In this document: piece by piece, positions 29,586 to 40,802 of the stretch
Numbering within the stretch: position 1 is the first letter of the stretch
Layout: each line of letters opens with the position of its first letter
From: Dipodascopsis uninucleata var. uninucleata
Lineage: Eukaryota > Ascomycota > Lipomycetes > Lipomycetales > Lipomycetaceae
Assembly (NCBI GenBank): GCA_030568195.1
Contig: JAJLTO010000001.1
Span: 1,240,001-1,304,000 of the forward strand
Reading direction: 5' to 3'
Length of the DNA: 64,000 bases
Notes under the pieces: model-generated
Told to the model about the DNA's origin: nothing
Seen by the model: the letters and a program-made list of their open reading frames with translations, nothing else
Database searches by the model: none
Position numbers and translations under genes: made by a program

Positions 29586-32500
29586 ATGTCTCTGTCAGAT
29601 AATAGCAACGCTGACAATCACGAACTTCGGGGTTCGTCGAATGCTATCGATGGAGGAGATTTCGGTAACCAAATTGCGGAAGAGAACGGCGAAATAAAGC
29701 TCACATTCGATCAGCAGTACGATCTCGATGAAGACGCTTCAGCCAGTGTGTTCGATAGCACCGACATGACTTCCACACAAGGTTCACAGAGTACACCCGC
29801 AGCACTATATACTGAAGTTGATTCTTCTGATAATGTTTGGGCTTCTGTACCATCCAAAGCATTGACGAGTGCGCCTCGTGTACGGTCTTCTATGGAGTCT
29901 TCGGCGACTGCCGACTCGATGGCCATGCTGTCATTGACAAACTCGAGCGACGGTATGAACGATCATACAGCGACACCTATTCGGGTATCTACTGAACATC
30001 ATCTGGATCAATTACATGATATTAAGCATAATTCCAGTTCCCTAGTCTCATCTGTAGACTCTATAGCTTCATCCGACATTGCATTACCTCATCCAGCAGT
30101 TCCAGCTAGTGCAGTTCATACCGATACGAGTATGGGCCAAAGCAGTATCCTATTGTCGCCTTCGATTCCTAACGGCTCATCTATTCCTATGAAGAGAATT
30201 GGTTCTAGTCATCAAAATAAGTCTGTGGACGAAATAGAAAAACACTTTTTCCCCGGCTACGCAAATTATTCTGCAGATAATGCACACGGCAATTCAAATC
30301 AGGTTTCTGAATGGTCCTACCAACAAATGGCTCCATCTGTTTTGAAACAAAAGGAGACGGAACGAAACTCTTCTTTTCTAGTGGATAACTCAATTAACTC
30401 CTTGGACATGAAAGTTAGTCCATCAGCGAACATGTCTGCTTATTTAGGTGAAGCGTTGAATGAGAAGACTGTTGATGAAACCACAGAAGGTAGTAGTAAT
30501 GGTAATACTAGTGATAATCACTCCAACTCTAGCAGTCAAGTGAATGAAAATACTAGCGTTAACCGCAATGTCAATCGTGTATTATCGAAGGCAAATGATC
30601 ATGCAGATTCCTCTGAAGCAAATAATGAAGATGGTTGGCAGGAGATGCCAGTTTTTGCGAGCCATGACATTTATGACGAAGAAGGAAATATCGTAGCACA
30701 TCAAGAAGTTGAAAGTGAAAATGAAGAAGAGGAAAATAATAGACGAGGAGGTGCTGGAAAGGGATATACGCGCGTTACAATCGATGAGGACGATGATGCT
30801 AATGGTGTAAACATTGAGAGTGATACACAGTATCTTTTCCACGACGATGATCCCACCAATACCGAGGCACGCAATCCACTTTATCAGATGCGAACTACGA
30901 AGGAACTTTTAACTGATTCGCAACGTATAGCATATGTTGGTCTCTGCAAATTGGCAATGGTTGACATGGCTACCGAGCTTGCGTCAAAAAAGGGTTCTCA
31001 AAGAATAGCTCGTCGGTTAAGTACTGCGCACGGTTCGATGGCAATGTGGTCTCAAAAAATTATAATGAGATTATATGCTCACATGGATATTTCACCGGAA
31101 GAGCAATTAATGATTGAGCAACTTTCCGCCCATGGTGTAGAGACTATGGACCTGACGCCAACTTTAATGCAGAATGCTCGCGTCAAGAATCCTATGAATG
31201 AAGCATCTAGAACATCAGGTTCCTCTGAACTTAATGCATCTCGCTCTGATACACCTTTGCCTGAATATTCACCGACTGCTTCTCCAAATAACGAGGTAGT
31301 ACCTTTGTCAAGTATTTCAAATAAAGAAACGCTAGATATCGACATACGCTGGACTATTTTATGTGATCTCTTTCTGGTCCTTGTCGCAGATTCGGTTTAT
31401 GATTCACGATCCCGTACATTACTAGAAGCTGTCGGCAATGCACTGCAAGTGAATTGGCTTGATATCTCAAAGTTTGAGAAACGACTCACTGATGCTATTG
31501 ACATCGAAGAGTCTAGTTATCAAATTTGGAAGGAAGATGATATCATTGAAGTTCGACGAAAGAAGTCGTTAAAGAAGAAATACATGTACATGGGTTTGGC
31601 TACTATCGGTGGATCGTTGGTTATTGGTCTTTCTGCTGGTCTTTTGGCCCCTGTCATCGGCGCTGGCCTGGCAGCTGGTCTCACAACTATTGGTATTACG
31701 GGAACTTCAGGCTTCTTAGCTGGAGCTGGAGGTACAGCGATTGTCACGACTACTGGTGTGGCAATCGGCGCTAAGATTGGAAGTCAAGGAATGTCTAGAC
31801 GTATGGGTCATGTCAAAACTTTTGAATTTCGTCCATTGTATAACAATGAGCGGGTTAATTTGATTGTAACTGTGTCTGGCTGGCTTATGGGTAAAGAAGA
31901 TGATGTCAGGCTACCATTCTCTACTGTAGACCCAATTATGGGGGATGTATTCTCACTCTTTTGGGAACCTGAGATGCTTTCTTCTATGGGTCAGACAATT
32001 AATATCCTTGCTACTGAGGTCTTAACACAGTCTATTCAGCAAGTTTTGGGCAGTACAATTCTTGTTGCGCTAATGTCATCTATTCAGCTACCTATGATGC
32101 TCAGTAAACTAGGATACTTATTAGACAATCCTTGGAACGTATCTCTGGATCGTGCATGGGCTGCAGGTTTAATTCTTGCCGATACTTTAATTCAGAGAAA
32201 TCTTGGAGTTCGTCCTGTCACTTTAGTCGGCTTTTCTCTTGGTGCCCGTGTGATTGTTTCCTGCTTAATAGAGCTTGCTAAAAGAAATGCATTTGGCTTG
32301 GTACAAAATGTATATATTTTCGGTTCTCCGGTTGTCGTGAAGCGAGATCATTTTGTTATTGCCTCTAGTATGGTTAGTGGAAGATTTGTTAATGGTTTCT
32401 CGCGTAAAGATTGGATTCTTGGCTATCTTTTCCGCGCGACAAGTGGTGGATTGGGCCGAATCTGTGGTCTCGCCCCTATTGAAGATATTCATGGAATTGA

Positions 32501-33050
32501 GAATGTGGACTGTACAGATTTGGTTGATGGCCATATGGCGTACCGAGAGGCTATGCCACGACTTCTTAGAAGATGTGGCTGGGAGGTTTTGAGCGATGAA
32601 TTTACAGAACTCGAAGATCCTGATCCTGATCAACAACGTGAGAGGCAGAGAGAGCTCATTATGGAATTCGAGGAAGCGCGGAAAAAGGCTGAGCGCGAAG
32701 GGAAAGTATCTCATTCGAAATTTAGATTTCCTTGGGCTAAATCTAAGAAGAAAGAGTGGTGGGAGATGTATGAGAACGCGGAAGCTCGAAATTCGTCCTC
32801 GCCATCTTCATCACGATACGATATGGACGATCTTGACCTTGATGATGACTACGATACCGATTCTAGCACAATAGCTCCTAGTAGTAGTGCTAAATCTAAG
32901 GCAGCCAAACAAAATGCTCTAAATTTTCATCCATATCCTCAGATTAGACGTTATTCACCTGATGGAGAAGAAGAAAACGAAACAGAAACGCTTTTCGACG
33001 TCGATGCTATTCGCCGCGAAATTGAGAAGGCTAGAAAAAGTCATCACTAA
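29586..33050 (+). CDS. MIL1: DUF726 / TMCO4-family protein (MIL1-like)
   Basis: A single-exon, 1154-residue membrane protein with an alpha/beta-hydrolase-like domain, related to yeast Mil1 (a clathrin adaptor interactor) and animal TMCO4. The first 450 residues are Ser/Asn/Asp-rich and disordered. A glycine-rich hydrophobic block near residues 667-735 (MYMGLATIGGSLVIGLSAGL and onward) should insert in a membrane. The hydrolase core follows: FEFRPLYNNERVNLIVTVSG, WEPEMLSSMG, then nucleophile elbow GFSLGAR near residue 881, with IFGSPVV and DLVDGHMAYR as likely sites of the other catalytic residues. A charged coiled-coil tail (EEARKKAEREGK) ends the protein. The start is the first ATG in a frame with upstream stops. 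Confidence 0.9.
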   Translation: MSLSDNSNADNHELRGSSNAIDGGDFGNQIAEENGEIKLTFDQQYDLDEDASASVFDSTDMTSTQGSQSTPAALYTEVDSSDNVWASVPSKALTSAPRVRSSMESSATADSMAMLSLTNSSDGMNDHTATPIRVSTEHHLDQLHDIKHNSSSLVSSVDSIASSDIALPHPAVPASAVHTDTSMGQSSILLSPSIPNGSSIPMKRIGSSHQNKSVDEIEKHFFPGYANYSADNAHGNSNQVSEWSYQQMAPSVLKQKETERNSSFLVDNSINSLDMKVSPSANMSAYLGEALNEKTVDETTEGSSNGNTSDNHSNSSSQVNENTSVNRNVNRVLSKANDHADSSEANNEDGWQEMPVFASHDIYDEEGNIVAHQEVESENEEEENNRRGGAGKGYTRVTIDEDDDANGVNIESDTQYLFHDDDPTNTEARNPLYQMRTTKELLTDSQRIAYVGLCKLAMVDMATELASKKGSQRIARRLSTAHGSMAMWSQKIIMRLYAHMDISPEEQLMIEQLSAHGVETMDLTPTLMQNARVKNPMNEASRTSGSSELNASRSDTPLPEYSPTASPNNEVVPLSSISNKETLDIDIRWTILCDLFLVLVADSVYDSRSRTLLEAVGNALQVNWLDISKFEKRLTDAIDIEESSYQIWKEDDIIEVRRKKSLKKKYMYMGLATIGGSLVIGLSAGLLAPVIGAGLAAGLTTIGITGTSGFLAGAGGTAIVTTTGVAIGAKIGSQGMSRRMGHVKTFEFRPLYNNERVNLIVTVSGWLMGKEDDVRLPFSTVDPIMGDVFSLFWEPEMLSSMGQTINILATEVLTQSIQQVLGSTILVALMSSIQLPMMLSKLGYLLDNPWNVSLDRAWAAGLILADTLIQRNLGVRPVTLVGFSLGARVIVSCLIELAKRNAFGLVQNVYIFGSPVVVKRDHFVIASSMVSGRFVNGFSRKDWILGYLFRATSGGLGRICGLAPIEDIHGIENVDCTDLVDGHMAYREAMPRLLRRCGWEVLSDEFTELEDPDPDQQRERQRELIMEFEEARKKAEREGKVSHSKFRFPWAKSKKKEWWEMYENAEARNSSSPSSSRYDMDDLDLDDDYDTDSSTIAPSSSAKSKAAKQNALNFHPYPQIRRYSPDGEEENETETLFDVDAIRREIEKARKSHH

Positions 33051-34302
33051 TCGAACAAATGTGGGTGTGCTTGCGCATCCTTTTGTTTAAATTACTTCTT
33101 ACACTGCTGCATAAGGCATCTTGTTGGTTTGTCTATTCTATGTTGTCAAACACTCATATTTCTACGCCTTTACAGTTTTTGTTAAATCCCAGTCATTTCT
33201 CATGATCCTGCTAATTCTTATTTCACACCATTTCTCTAGTTTCATTCACCATCTGTAATTTACGAATATAAATCTTCTTTTATTTTACAATTATTGTTTA
33301 TAGCTTCTAGGAAACAAAGAATTTTGTGAATAGTATATTAAATATTGTACGTCTACATAGGCGTAGCATACATCTGCGTCGTAAATAAATGCATTAAAAA
33401 AAGAAGCATTGGTATGTTGAAAGAACTGACTTGACATAGCTAGCATAACTAGCTACTATAGATCTCTATGTGCATATGGCAGAATTAATATGACAAGTGC
33501 ACTCGATGACTATCCTCATCGACACAGAAACTAAGCTGAGCTTGCCCTTCTCGATACATTTATATTTCTAGATTTTACCTATCTCATGAAACATTGTACC
33601 TCTTTATTTGTTTCACGTTTCACTAGCATCTAATTGCTTCATGAGACTCCTTATCAGATGAGACTCTTACCTGGCGCGCACACAGTCCAGTCTCTTCGAT
33701 ACGAAGCTTGATAGTCTATATCTCGAATTCAGCTTCCTCCTTTCACCTTTAAATATTTTAAACTGTTTCATTTTCTGATGGCTATCGTTATACACGATGA
33801 TCTCTGTCACACGGCCTCACTCTACAATCGATAAAGTACTTCGTCTCCGTATCATGACGAACTTTGTCTTTGTCCGGCTAATCCCTTGACGCAAATAGAA
33901 TCATATTAGTCAGGGAGCGTTAATTACTGACAATACCCTTACCCCGTAGATATTGTTTGAGTTTATTGCGGATATATACCCTAAACCATATTTAGTCAAG
34001 TACAGTAAACGGATGATGAACGAGGATATCGGGCACGTGAAACACGAGAATGTGTGTAGACCGATGATAATTACATAGTAAAGATGCCTGAAAGAACTGT
34101 CAATATGAGGGAATAAGTAGCAGATGGATGATCACTACTAACATTATTCAGGTAGATCAGGGATGTCTATCTAGCTTTAAAACCATGTAGAGCAAAATAG
34201 ATATCAGAGCATAGAGTATTTAGGATGTTTGCTATCCTCCTCCAATCTGTGTTTTTGAGCTCCGTGTAGAATGGCCATTCGATAAAATAGTATTACAGAA
34301 GA
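33051..34302. other. Intergenic, about 1.25 kb
   Basis: T-rich 3' flank of MIL1 followed by mixed noncoding DNA. No frame of useful length, no RNA gene and no repeat. A TATTACAG directly before the next gene's ATG could be a splice acceptor of an unseen 5' exon. Confidence 0.45.
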
Positions 34303-36116
34303 ATGGCAGCGCGAGGTTTTAGACATGATCGAAGCGCTTGTGAAGAGAGTATAGAATACATTTTTACACATGCCAGTAAGCACGCAAGAAAAGCAGGTCT
34401 GAAGAAGAGGACATCGATCCTAAAGAATATTGCTGGCTCCACAACAATTAAAAAAATCATTTTGTTGATGGCGCTTCGAGAAATAAGGAGTAATCAAAGA
34501 ACTCTATCCGATATTACAGAAAAAGGTGGGCATATAGCGTTGAGTGAGGTTCGTGGAGTAACACCTTCTGACGCGGAATTAGAAGCCGTCGAAACAAATG
34601 ATGATTACAATGCCTATTTGATCAACTTGAATATGACCATCAATACGAGCTCGGAACGAGGAGGTGGCATTTTATTCGAGCCTAGACCTAAGCGTAAAGT
34701 TGAAGTATGCGTGGGGCTAATAAAAGCTACGGCAGATCAGGCGGTAGAAGTTTCAAGTGAAAAAATTCGAGCAGATCGACGAAACAGTCATTTGGAGTCG
34801 CTGACAAAAATTTGTGCTCGGGTGATCACAATAAATGGAATAAAGTGGCGTGAACTTGAACTACCTCTCATTTGTCAAAATACTCTAAAAGAGGATCAAG
34901 GATATTATGTTGTTTCTGACCCGGAGATAGACAGTTCGGAGGATGACGAGTCTATGCAAAGTGTCTCCTCGCAACAGGAAGATATCGGGAAAGCTAAGAA
35001 AGAAAAGAGGATTTTCCTTTCTAGCGGAACTTTAGTGATCTGTCCAGATGAAGAATTCACGAACTGGACAGAGGAGCTAGAAAACAACAACACCAACTCT
35101 CAGATGCTGCGGGTATTAGAACATAGATTCGGACTTGACGTACCATCATGTGAAAAACTAATCGTGTACGAAGTCGTGCTTATTAGTCATTCAAGATTTT
35201 ATAGAGAGAGCTTACATGGTATGTATTAAGATTTTTTTTTACTGTCTCATCAGCTCTTTTGATAGAGCTAGGAGAACTAATACGGCTAGCGATAGAGCGT
35301 AAATAGCTTCTAGACGAACTGTAACTAACGTTAAAATTTGATCTACATTCAGCTTACCAATCGCCAATTTTCCAAATACATTGGCGAAGAGTGATACTAG
35401 ATTCTACTACAGAACATAGTTCATGGTGGCTAAATACTGTCAGTCTTGCAAGTAAACTACGCTCCAATATGCGCTGGCTTGTAGGCGGTCTAGGGGTTTC
35501 TGAAGGCCAACGAGAAGAGTCCAGCTGTCCCATAAGCAACGAACAAATAAAGAGGCGCTGTAGCAGCCGAGACAATAATGAGAGAAAAGCCGCACATGGA
35601 GCCGCAGATGTGACAGGTGACATGGGAGCTGTCGGAAATATTCTAGAGACAAAGCTAGAAAAATCAGCTGGTATAGTTCGTGGCAATATCTCCGAAAAAT
35701 TTGAGGAATCAGGCGACGATAAAGATGACGATGCAAGTGAGTTGGATATCACCTGTTACTACAATGAGTTCGAGAGCTCCTTAATTGATCGATACGAAAG
35801 ATTATGGCCGCTTGCAAAATTTTTCTGTGACCTTGACACAGAGAAGGACGTGCAGGCAGAAAACTCTCCCAAATGTGCAAATCTACAAGATACTAGAGTT
35901 ATTAGCAATGGAGACTGTACGGGAATCAAGGATAAAAAAAAAAAAAAAAGAAAAAGAACTACGGCGGCTGCAGACTTGTCAAAGCTGTGGCAAGACAAAA
36001 GTGATGTGATGATAATAGATTCGAAGGTCATAAGTCAATTAGAATTCAGGGTGGCTCAAATAGTGAGAACACTCAAAAGACTAGTCGTATGGAATCCCAT
36101 ACCTGCGGAAATTTAA
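34303..36116 (+). CDS. Degenerate SNF2-like protein lacking ATPase motifs
   Basis: Exons 34303-35218 and 35353-36116 (134-bp intron, GTATGT donor, GTAACTAAC branch, TTCAG acceptor) give 559 residues. Segments follow the order of the intact SNF2 ATPase at 51107-54604: LTKICARVITINGIKW with a following YYVVSDPE (there LSKICALTINRHGLPW, YVVED), SSGTLVICPDEEFTNWTEEL (there SGTTLIICPDALQAQWYGEI), EVVLISHSRFYRESLH, and PIFQIHWRRVILDSTTEHSS (there PLHEIHWKRIIVDEGHSMSS). Every ATPase motif is lost: the P-loop region reads NIAGSTTIKKIILL, DEGH reads DSTT, and TGTP reads VGGL. The helicase C domain is absent; the frame ends after RVAQIVRTLKRLVVW. Lys-rich coding includes a run of 16 A. It is either a retained pseudoenzyme or a young pseudogene; open frames and a clean intron favour retention. 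Confidence 0.65.
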
Positions 36117-39100
36117 TAGTCCGGCAGCTGACATAATCTCGTGCTGGGCAGCCATTTTCGCTTTTTGCTAGAGGTCGGAAATGCCAGACAATAAAAGCTT
36201 GTTAGCACATAGGACAGGCACCCGAATCACATGCGGTATGTGTGCACATTAAGCACTATACATATACACGAGACATTTCTTATCTGGCATACAAGCAGCC
36301 GAAATCTTCGACGATGTGTCGAGTGCGACATTTTTTCTTGCTGCTCGGTTCGGAAGGATTTAGGGTGTTATAGTAACGTTTCGTGATGTTAAAATGCAGA
36401 ATTTGGCTCCTTACGGTCAGCAATATACTAAAGTAGGAATCACATGGCTATAGTAGACAGTATATAATAGCTAATATAAAGATTATATGAAAACAAGTAG
36501 CAAATGACAATTATAGACTTTATATAGCACTTATTACGCTTCCTATTAACTTAACTCTGTAAGTCTATTCTAGAAAATAATTTGGTCAATAAATGTAGAT
36601 CTGAATATAGTCATATAATAAAAAAAAATTGAAGGTAAATACACAAGAACATTGGCAATGTAGCGACGTGCTATATTAATGCCTATTATGTATGTGTAAA
36701 GCTCTTCTCGTGCTTAACAAGGCTGTCGTTCGTAGATCCGTGCAATTAAGGAGAAAAAGAGAAGCTAGTTGCAATTCTTTTGGTAGATTTTACCTACGGA
36801 ATCCTGCTGACTCAATCGCCATGCGCGCTGCATAAATTCCGAAATCTGTATAAGAGACTGATTAATGTGTAGAATTGCAATCATATCTATCAGAGCTATC
36901 AAGCTCATCGTAATCTTACCCTAGACACAATGATTACATACAGGATGAGGTCCAGATAATGCCGAGCGGAGCTGAAGAGCAAAAAGCATCTTGAAAGCTA
37001 ATCAGCAAATCCGCATTAACCGTACAGAGAAATTATAGGCACTTTGAGCTTAATGAAATAGTGCATACCGTTTTCGAGAATATTACAGAATGTCAAGTGT
37101 AGCTCAGGCACCTAGGCTGTTTTAGAGCGTATCCAACAATTTGGTACAGGCAAGAGTACTAAAAGTCATACATGCATAGTTTATTCGTGACTGACCCTAC
37201 GCCGGTATCTACATATAATCTCACTACGCGAAATATCCATGCAAAAGTTTACGGCCCTCTTCGATCTGTAGGGTACAAGTTCCTCTTATTAGCATGCCGT
37301 GGTAGACAGACAGGTACGACTAGCTAGCATTCTAATCAATGGCGGCAATTGACCTTACAGTAAGAGGAACCCAAACCTAGTTCCTTTGCTTAGGAGAAAG
37401 AAAGTGCTATTAAACAGGAGTCTGGCATCTTAACAGCAGGCAGACTAGGCGACATATGTTATCCCCAAAAGAAAAGTGACTTGACTGTTATTATCATGCA
37501 TGTACTGGGTTGAATGAAAGGCCGATATGAATAACGAGAAATCCAATTCCAGTATACTAACTTTCCACTAAGAATTGATTACATACACGAAAGAGTAATA
37601 AACACCGGTTCGACGCTCTAACAGGCCAAGCCAGGAAAAGTCTTTTCTGCACAGCAGAGACAGGGCTATGGCGTAGATAATGTGTCAACATACCATATAG
37701 TACTGGTATTGAAACCAAGTTAGTTTATGAGAGCTGATGCTGTCGGTACTGTCTGATCAAGACATCACGGTGTGCTACTGGCCAGGGAAAAGCCATATTT
37801 GCAGTATACAGAAGTGAGAAGGTCAGTAGCAGATTGCATCCTCTAGAGAACATGGATGTTTTTTAATACGATCAAAATATCATAAACATATCCGATATGC
37901 TAGTTCTAGTCTCTGTGGTATATCGATCGGCCATCTTTCTCGAAATGACCAATATCGCTTTCAAGCGACTAGAAAATATCTAGACATCGCGTATGGTGCT
38001 CTTAACGGGCTTGCAATGCTCTGTGTCTTTGATCTAGATGTCCTCCTCACAAGCTATGTGAGCATACTTGAGTTTGCACTAGCTAAAGTGCATAAGTCTA
38101 TATTGCTCCTTAGCCTCGAGTTAATTCAATGTCAGTGAGCAGCATAAGTTTTGGGTTGACGAGCATGATTCAGCTGTGGATAATTACAGTTCTAATACTC
38201 GTTTCATAAGCTATTGCAGGTAAGAAAGTAATCTAGGACTATCTGCTTCGCCATCCATAACTAATTTCGTAAGACTAGAATCAGAGCCATAATGAGGAAA
38301 AAAAACCAGAATTCTGTTCAGCAGTGGTGCAAAAATGCAGCAATCGGCTTACACTCGCTACGTATGCAGATATAGAAGCTCCCACTGGTGTCGTATCATG
38401 CTATTTTAGTTACCTTCGATGACCTTCAGTCTTCTTCGGTTCTGTGACTACAGAGACACATACGCAGTTCCGGGTGGGAGAGTCTTATTCGTCGGGTAGC
38501 TCTCTGTGAGCGCAAGCCATGCGTCATGGCACATCATACGCAGTTAACCAGCAGCAAGATTCGTTCCATACAGATAGAGAGTGCAATAACGAATATGAAA
38601 GAGCGCCCCATGAGAGTAAAAAGAAAAGAAAACAGCATCTTCACTTCCCTCTTCGTAAGACCCGATTAACCAAGCTGTCTTGCTTTTATGAGGTTTAATG
38701 CTCTGGACTATGACAACAAGCTTGTTTAGTGTAACCGACATCTGTCTTGCTTACTGTGCTATACGTAGGCATGCACGGATGAACATCTTATATTATATTT
38801 GCGAGATTTAATAAACTATTTGATATCTAAGGATTAGACTGGCAAACTCTATGTATCTTTTGCATTGCAAACAGCCGACAGAAATCTTGAAATTCATTTA
38901 AGATTAGAGGCAACGGGCGTAGAGAGACAAGCAATTTCGATCTGTATTTTCCTATGCCTATCCAGATAAACAGCCGACAAATATTAAAAACGAAAGAAGA
39001 CAAAGAATTCAGAGGTTTATATGATATTAATCAAAATTGGAAACAAAATAATTATCATGAAATTAAAAAACCAAATCAATTATCAATTATCAATTTTAAA

Positions 39101-40802
39101 GCAAATAACGACATGTCAATTAAAAGTGACAAGCTAAAAAATTTAAGAGGACAAAGAGTTTGAAGTATATATATCTTTGTAGTATCTTGGAGCACTGAAA
39201 TGTTGATTCATGTCTCCCCTAAAACAAGATCAGGCAGATACTGGAAACACTATTCTACACAGTCCTATATTAACCCTAGGCTGACGACGTCATGAATTGT
39301 TTCCAATCCGCAATGGTCATCGAAATTTAGGATCTTACTAGATAGTAGATCAAGAATCTGATCACGTTGTACGGAGCAGAGTAAGTATCGTAACATCAGA
39401 GTATCACTTGACAATTGATACTATGAGTCTCGAATTAGCAGAAGCTACGAGTGGATTGTATTGGATGATTTTCTGTAAGGTCAGCAATGAAAAAGTCACC
39501 ATAGCTGCCAAAAAGAAAGTTTCTATATGACAAAACATTTCATATAGACCTTATGAGGTCACGGGTAAATTCAAATTTCAACAAGAGTAAACGCTATATT
39601 CAAGTTGCTAGTAGTAGTGGTACTATAGCAACTACTATTTTTAATACTAGTAGTAGTATAAAGCAGTAAATTAATAACAATAATATTAATAATAATAATT
39701 ATACTTAATAAATAAGTACAGGCTAACACGTTGAAACGCTAAGAAAAATAGAAACTCACAAAGCATAGTTTGAAATCTCCCGACTTTCAGTGCTCATTTG
39801 GTTTCACTAGTGCAGCTAGAAGAAGTTAATTGAATGAATTCTCCTTCGCTGTGAGACATGCAGAATGCAAGACACTTGCTAAAAGTGCCGAACCTTAAGA
39901 CGAATGCACTGTAGAGCTAGCATGTTTGGCGCGAGTTTTTAATATTAGACACTCTTCATTAGGAATAAACGTGAAAACACTGACCCGCCAAGCTTCTACA
40001 AGAGTTTAATAAACGAGTCACAAAGTTAGTTATTGCAGTTATCGTTGAAATAAACATCGCAAGAGTTTGACTGACTTAGGCGAACTCTTACGGCGTCGTG
40101 CGAGATATATTCTGTATGCAATTATCAATTTTGCGTTATGGTGGCTTCTATAGTTCTGTAAAACCTAGCTGTCAATTGCTAGTTGCATTAGTGCATCTAT
40201 CTAACTTAAGCTCCGTGGCCTCTACTGATGTTAAGTTATATTCTGTGGCTTGTGACTGAAAAATATCGTAGCTAGCATATTCTCTGCCAGGGTGCAGTGA
40301 ATACGGCCGCTGTTTTCCTTTGGTGGATGTAGAAAAGTAGTACCCGACTATCGGGTACTACTTTCCATTAATAGTCTTTTCTGAACCCGACAGTTGCCTT
40401 TTCATCCCATCCTTTAACGCGATATACCATCGCCACCATAGCCTGCTCTTATTTTCCGGTAATCATTCTTCTTACTCCAAGTATATCCTACTTGGAATTC
40501 CTTTTATTTGTAGATTTTTTGTTACTCTATCTTTGTTTTGTACTTGGTTCCTATTCCTGCGTTTTGTACATCAAAAAATTGATTGCTTTCATAGGATACG
40601 TCTATTATTCCTGAAAAAATCGGTTCCTGTTATAATTATAACGTCTCCGACTCGATTTTGTCGATTAGATCTCATTCGTGGCGGGTTTAGTCATCCGCTT
40701 ACCAGCACATGAAATAGCGGACCGTATATTTTGATTCGATACGTCTCATTCAGCTTTCTATCTTTGACATAGAAAGCTCTGGCAGTAAAGAGCGCTAGCT
40801 AT
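36117..40802. other. 4.7 kb without a recognisable gene
   Basis: The longest empty stretch of the window. It contains scattered stop codons in all frames, an AT-rich island at 38950-39165, a triplet-rich tract of TAG/ATA repeats at about 39605-39715, and a 12-bp direct repeat (AAACAGCCGACA) at 38869-38880 and 38968-38979. One minus-strand bit near 36795-36850 (FGIYAARMAIESAGFR) looks like protein but stands alone. The last 400 bp, with pyrimidine-rich stretches, is probably the leader and promoter of the zinc-finger gene. No terminal repeats, reverse transcriptase or transposase traces are recognised. Confidence 0.5.
39605..39715. repeat. Triplet-rich low-complexity tract
   Basis: Short runs of AGT/TAG and ATA/AAT triplets, including an inverted arrangement around TAGTAGTAGT and ACTACTATT that could fold back on itself. 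It looks like a decayed microsatellite, not a gene. Confidence 0.55.

Noticed and set aside
37600-37640. GGTTCGA-like B-box of a tRNA
   Set aside because: The downstream CC and an upstream A-box are missing, and no cloverleaf forms. No tRNA was found in the window.
38544-38741. 65-codon minus-strand frame in the gene-poor block
   Set aside because: Starts MSVTLNKLVVIVQ but shows no conserved pattern and no neighbours to join.
36117-40802. Mobile-element remains in the gene-poor block
   Set aside because: No terminal repeats, transposase or reverse-transcriptase motifs were recognised.
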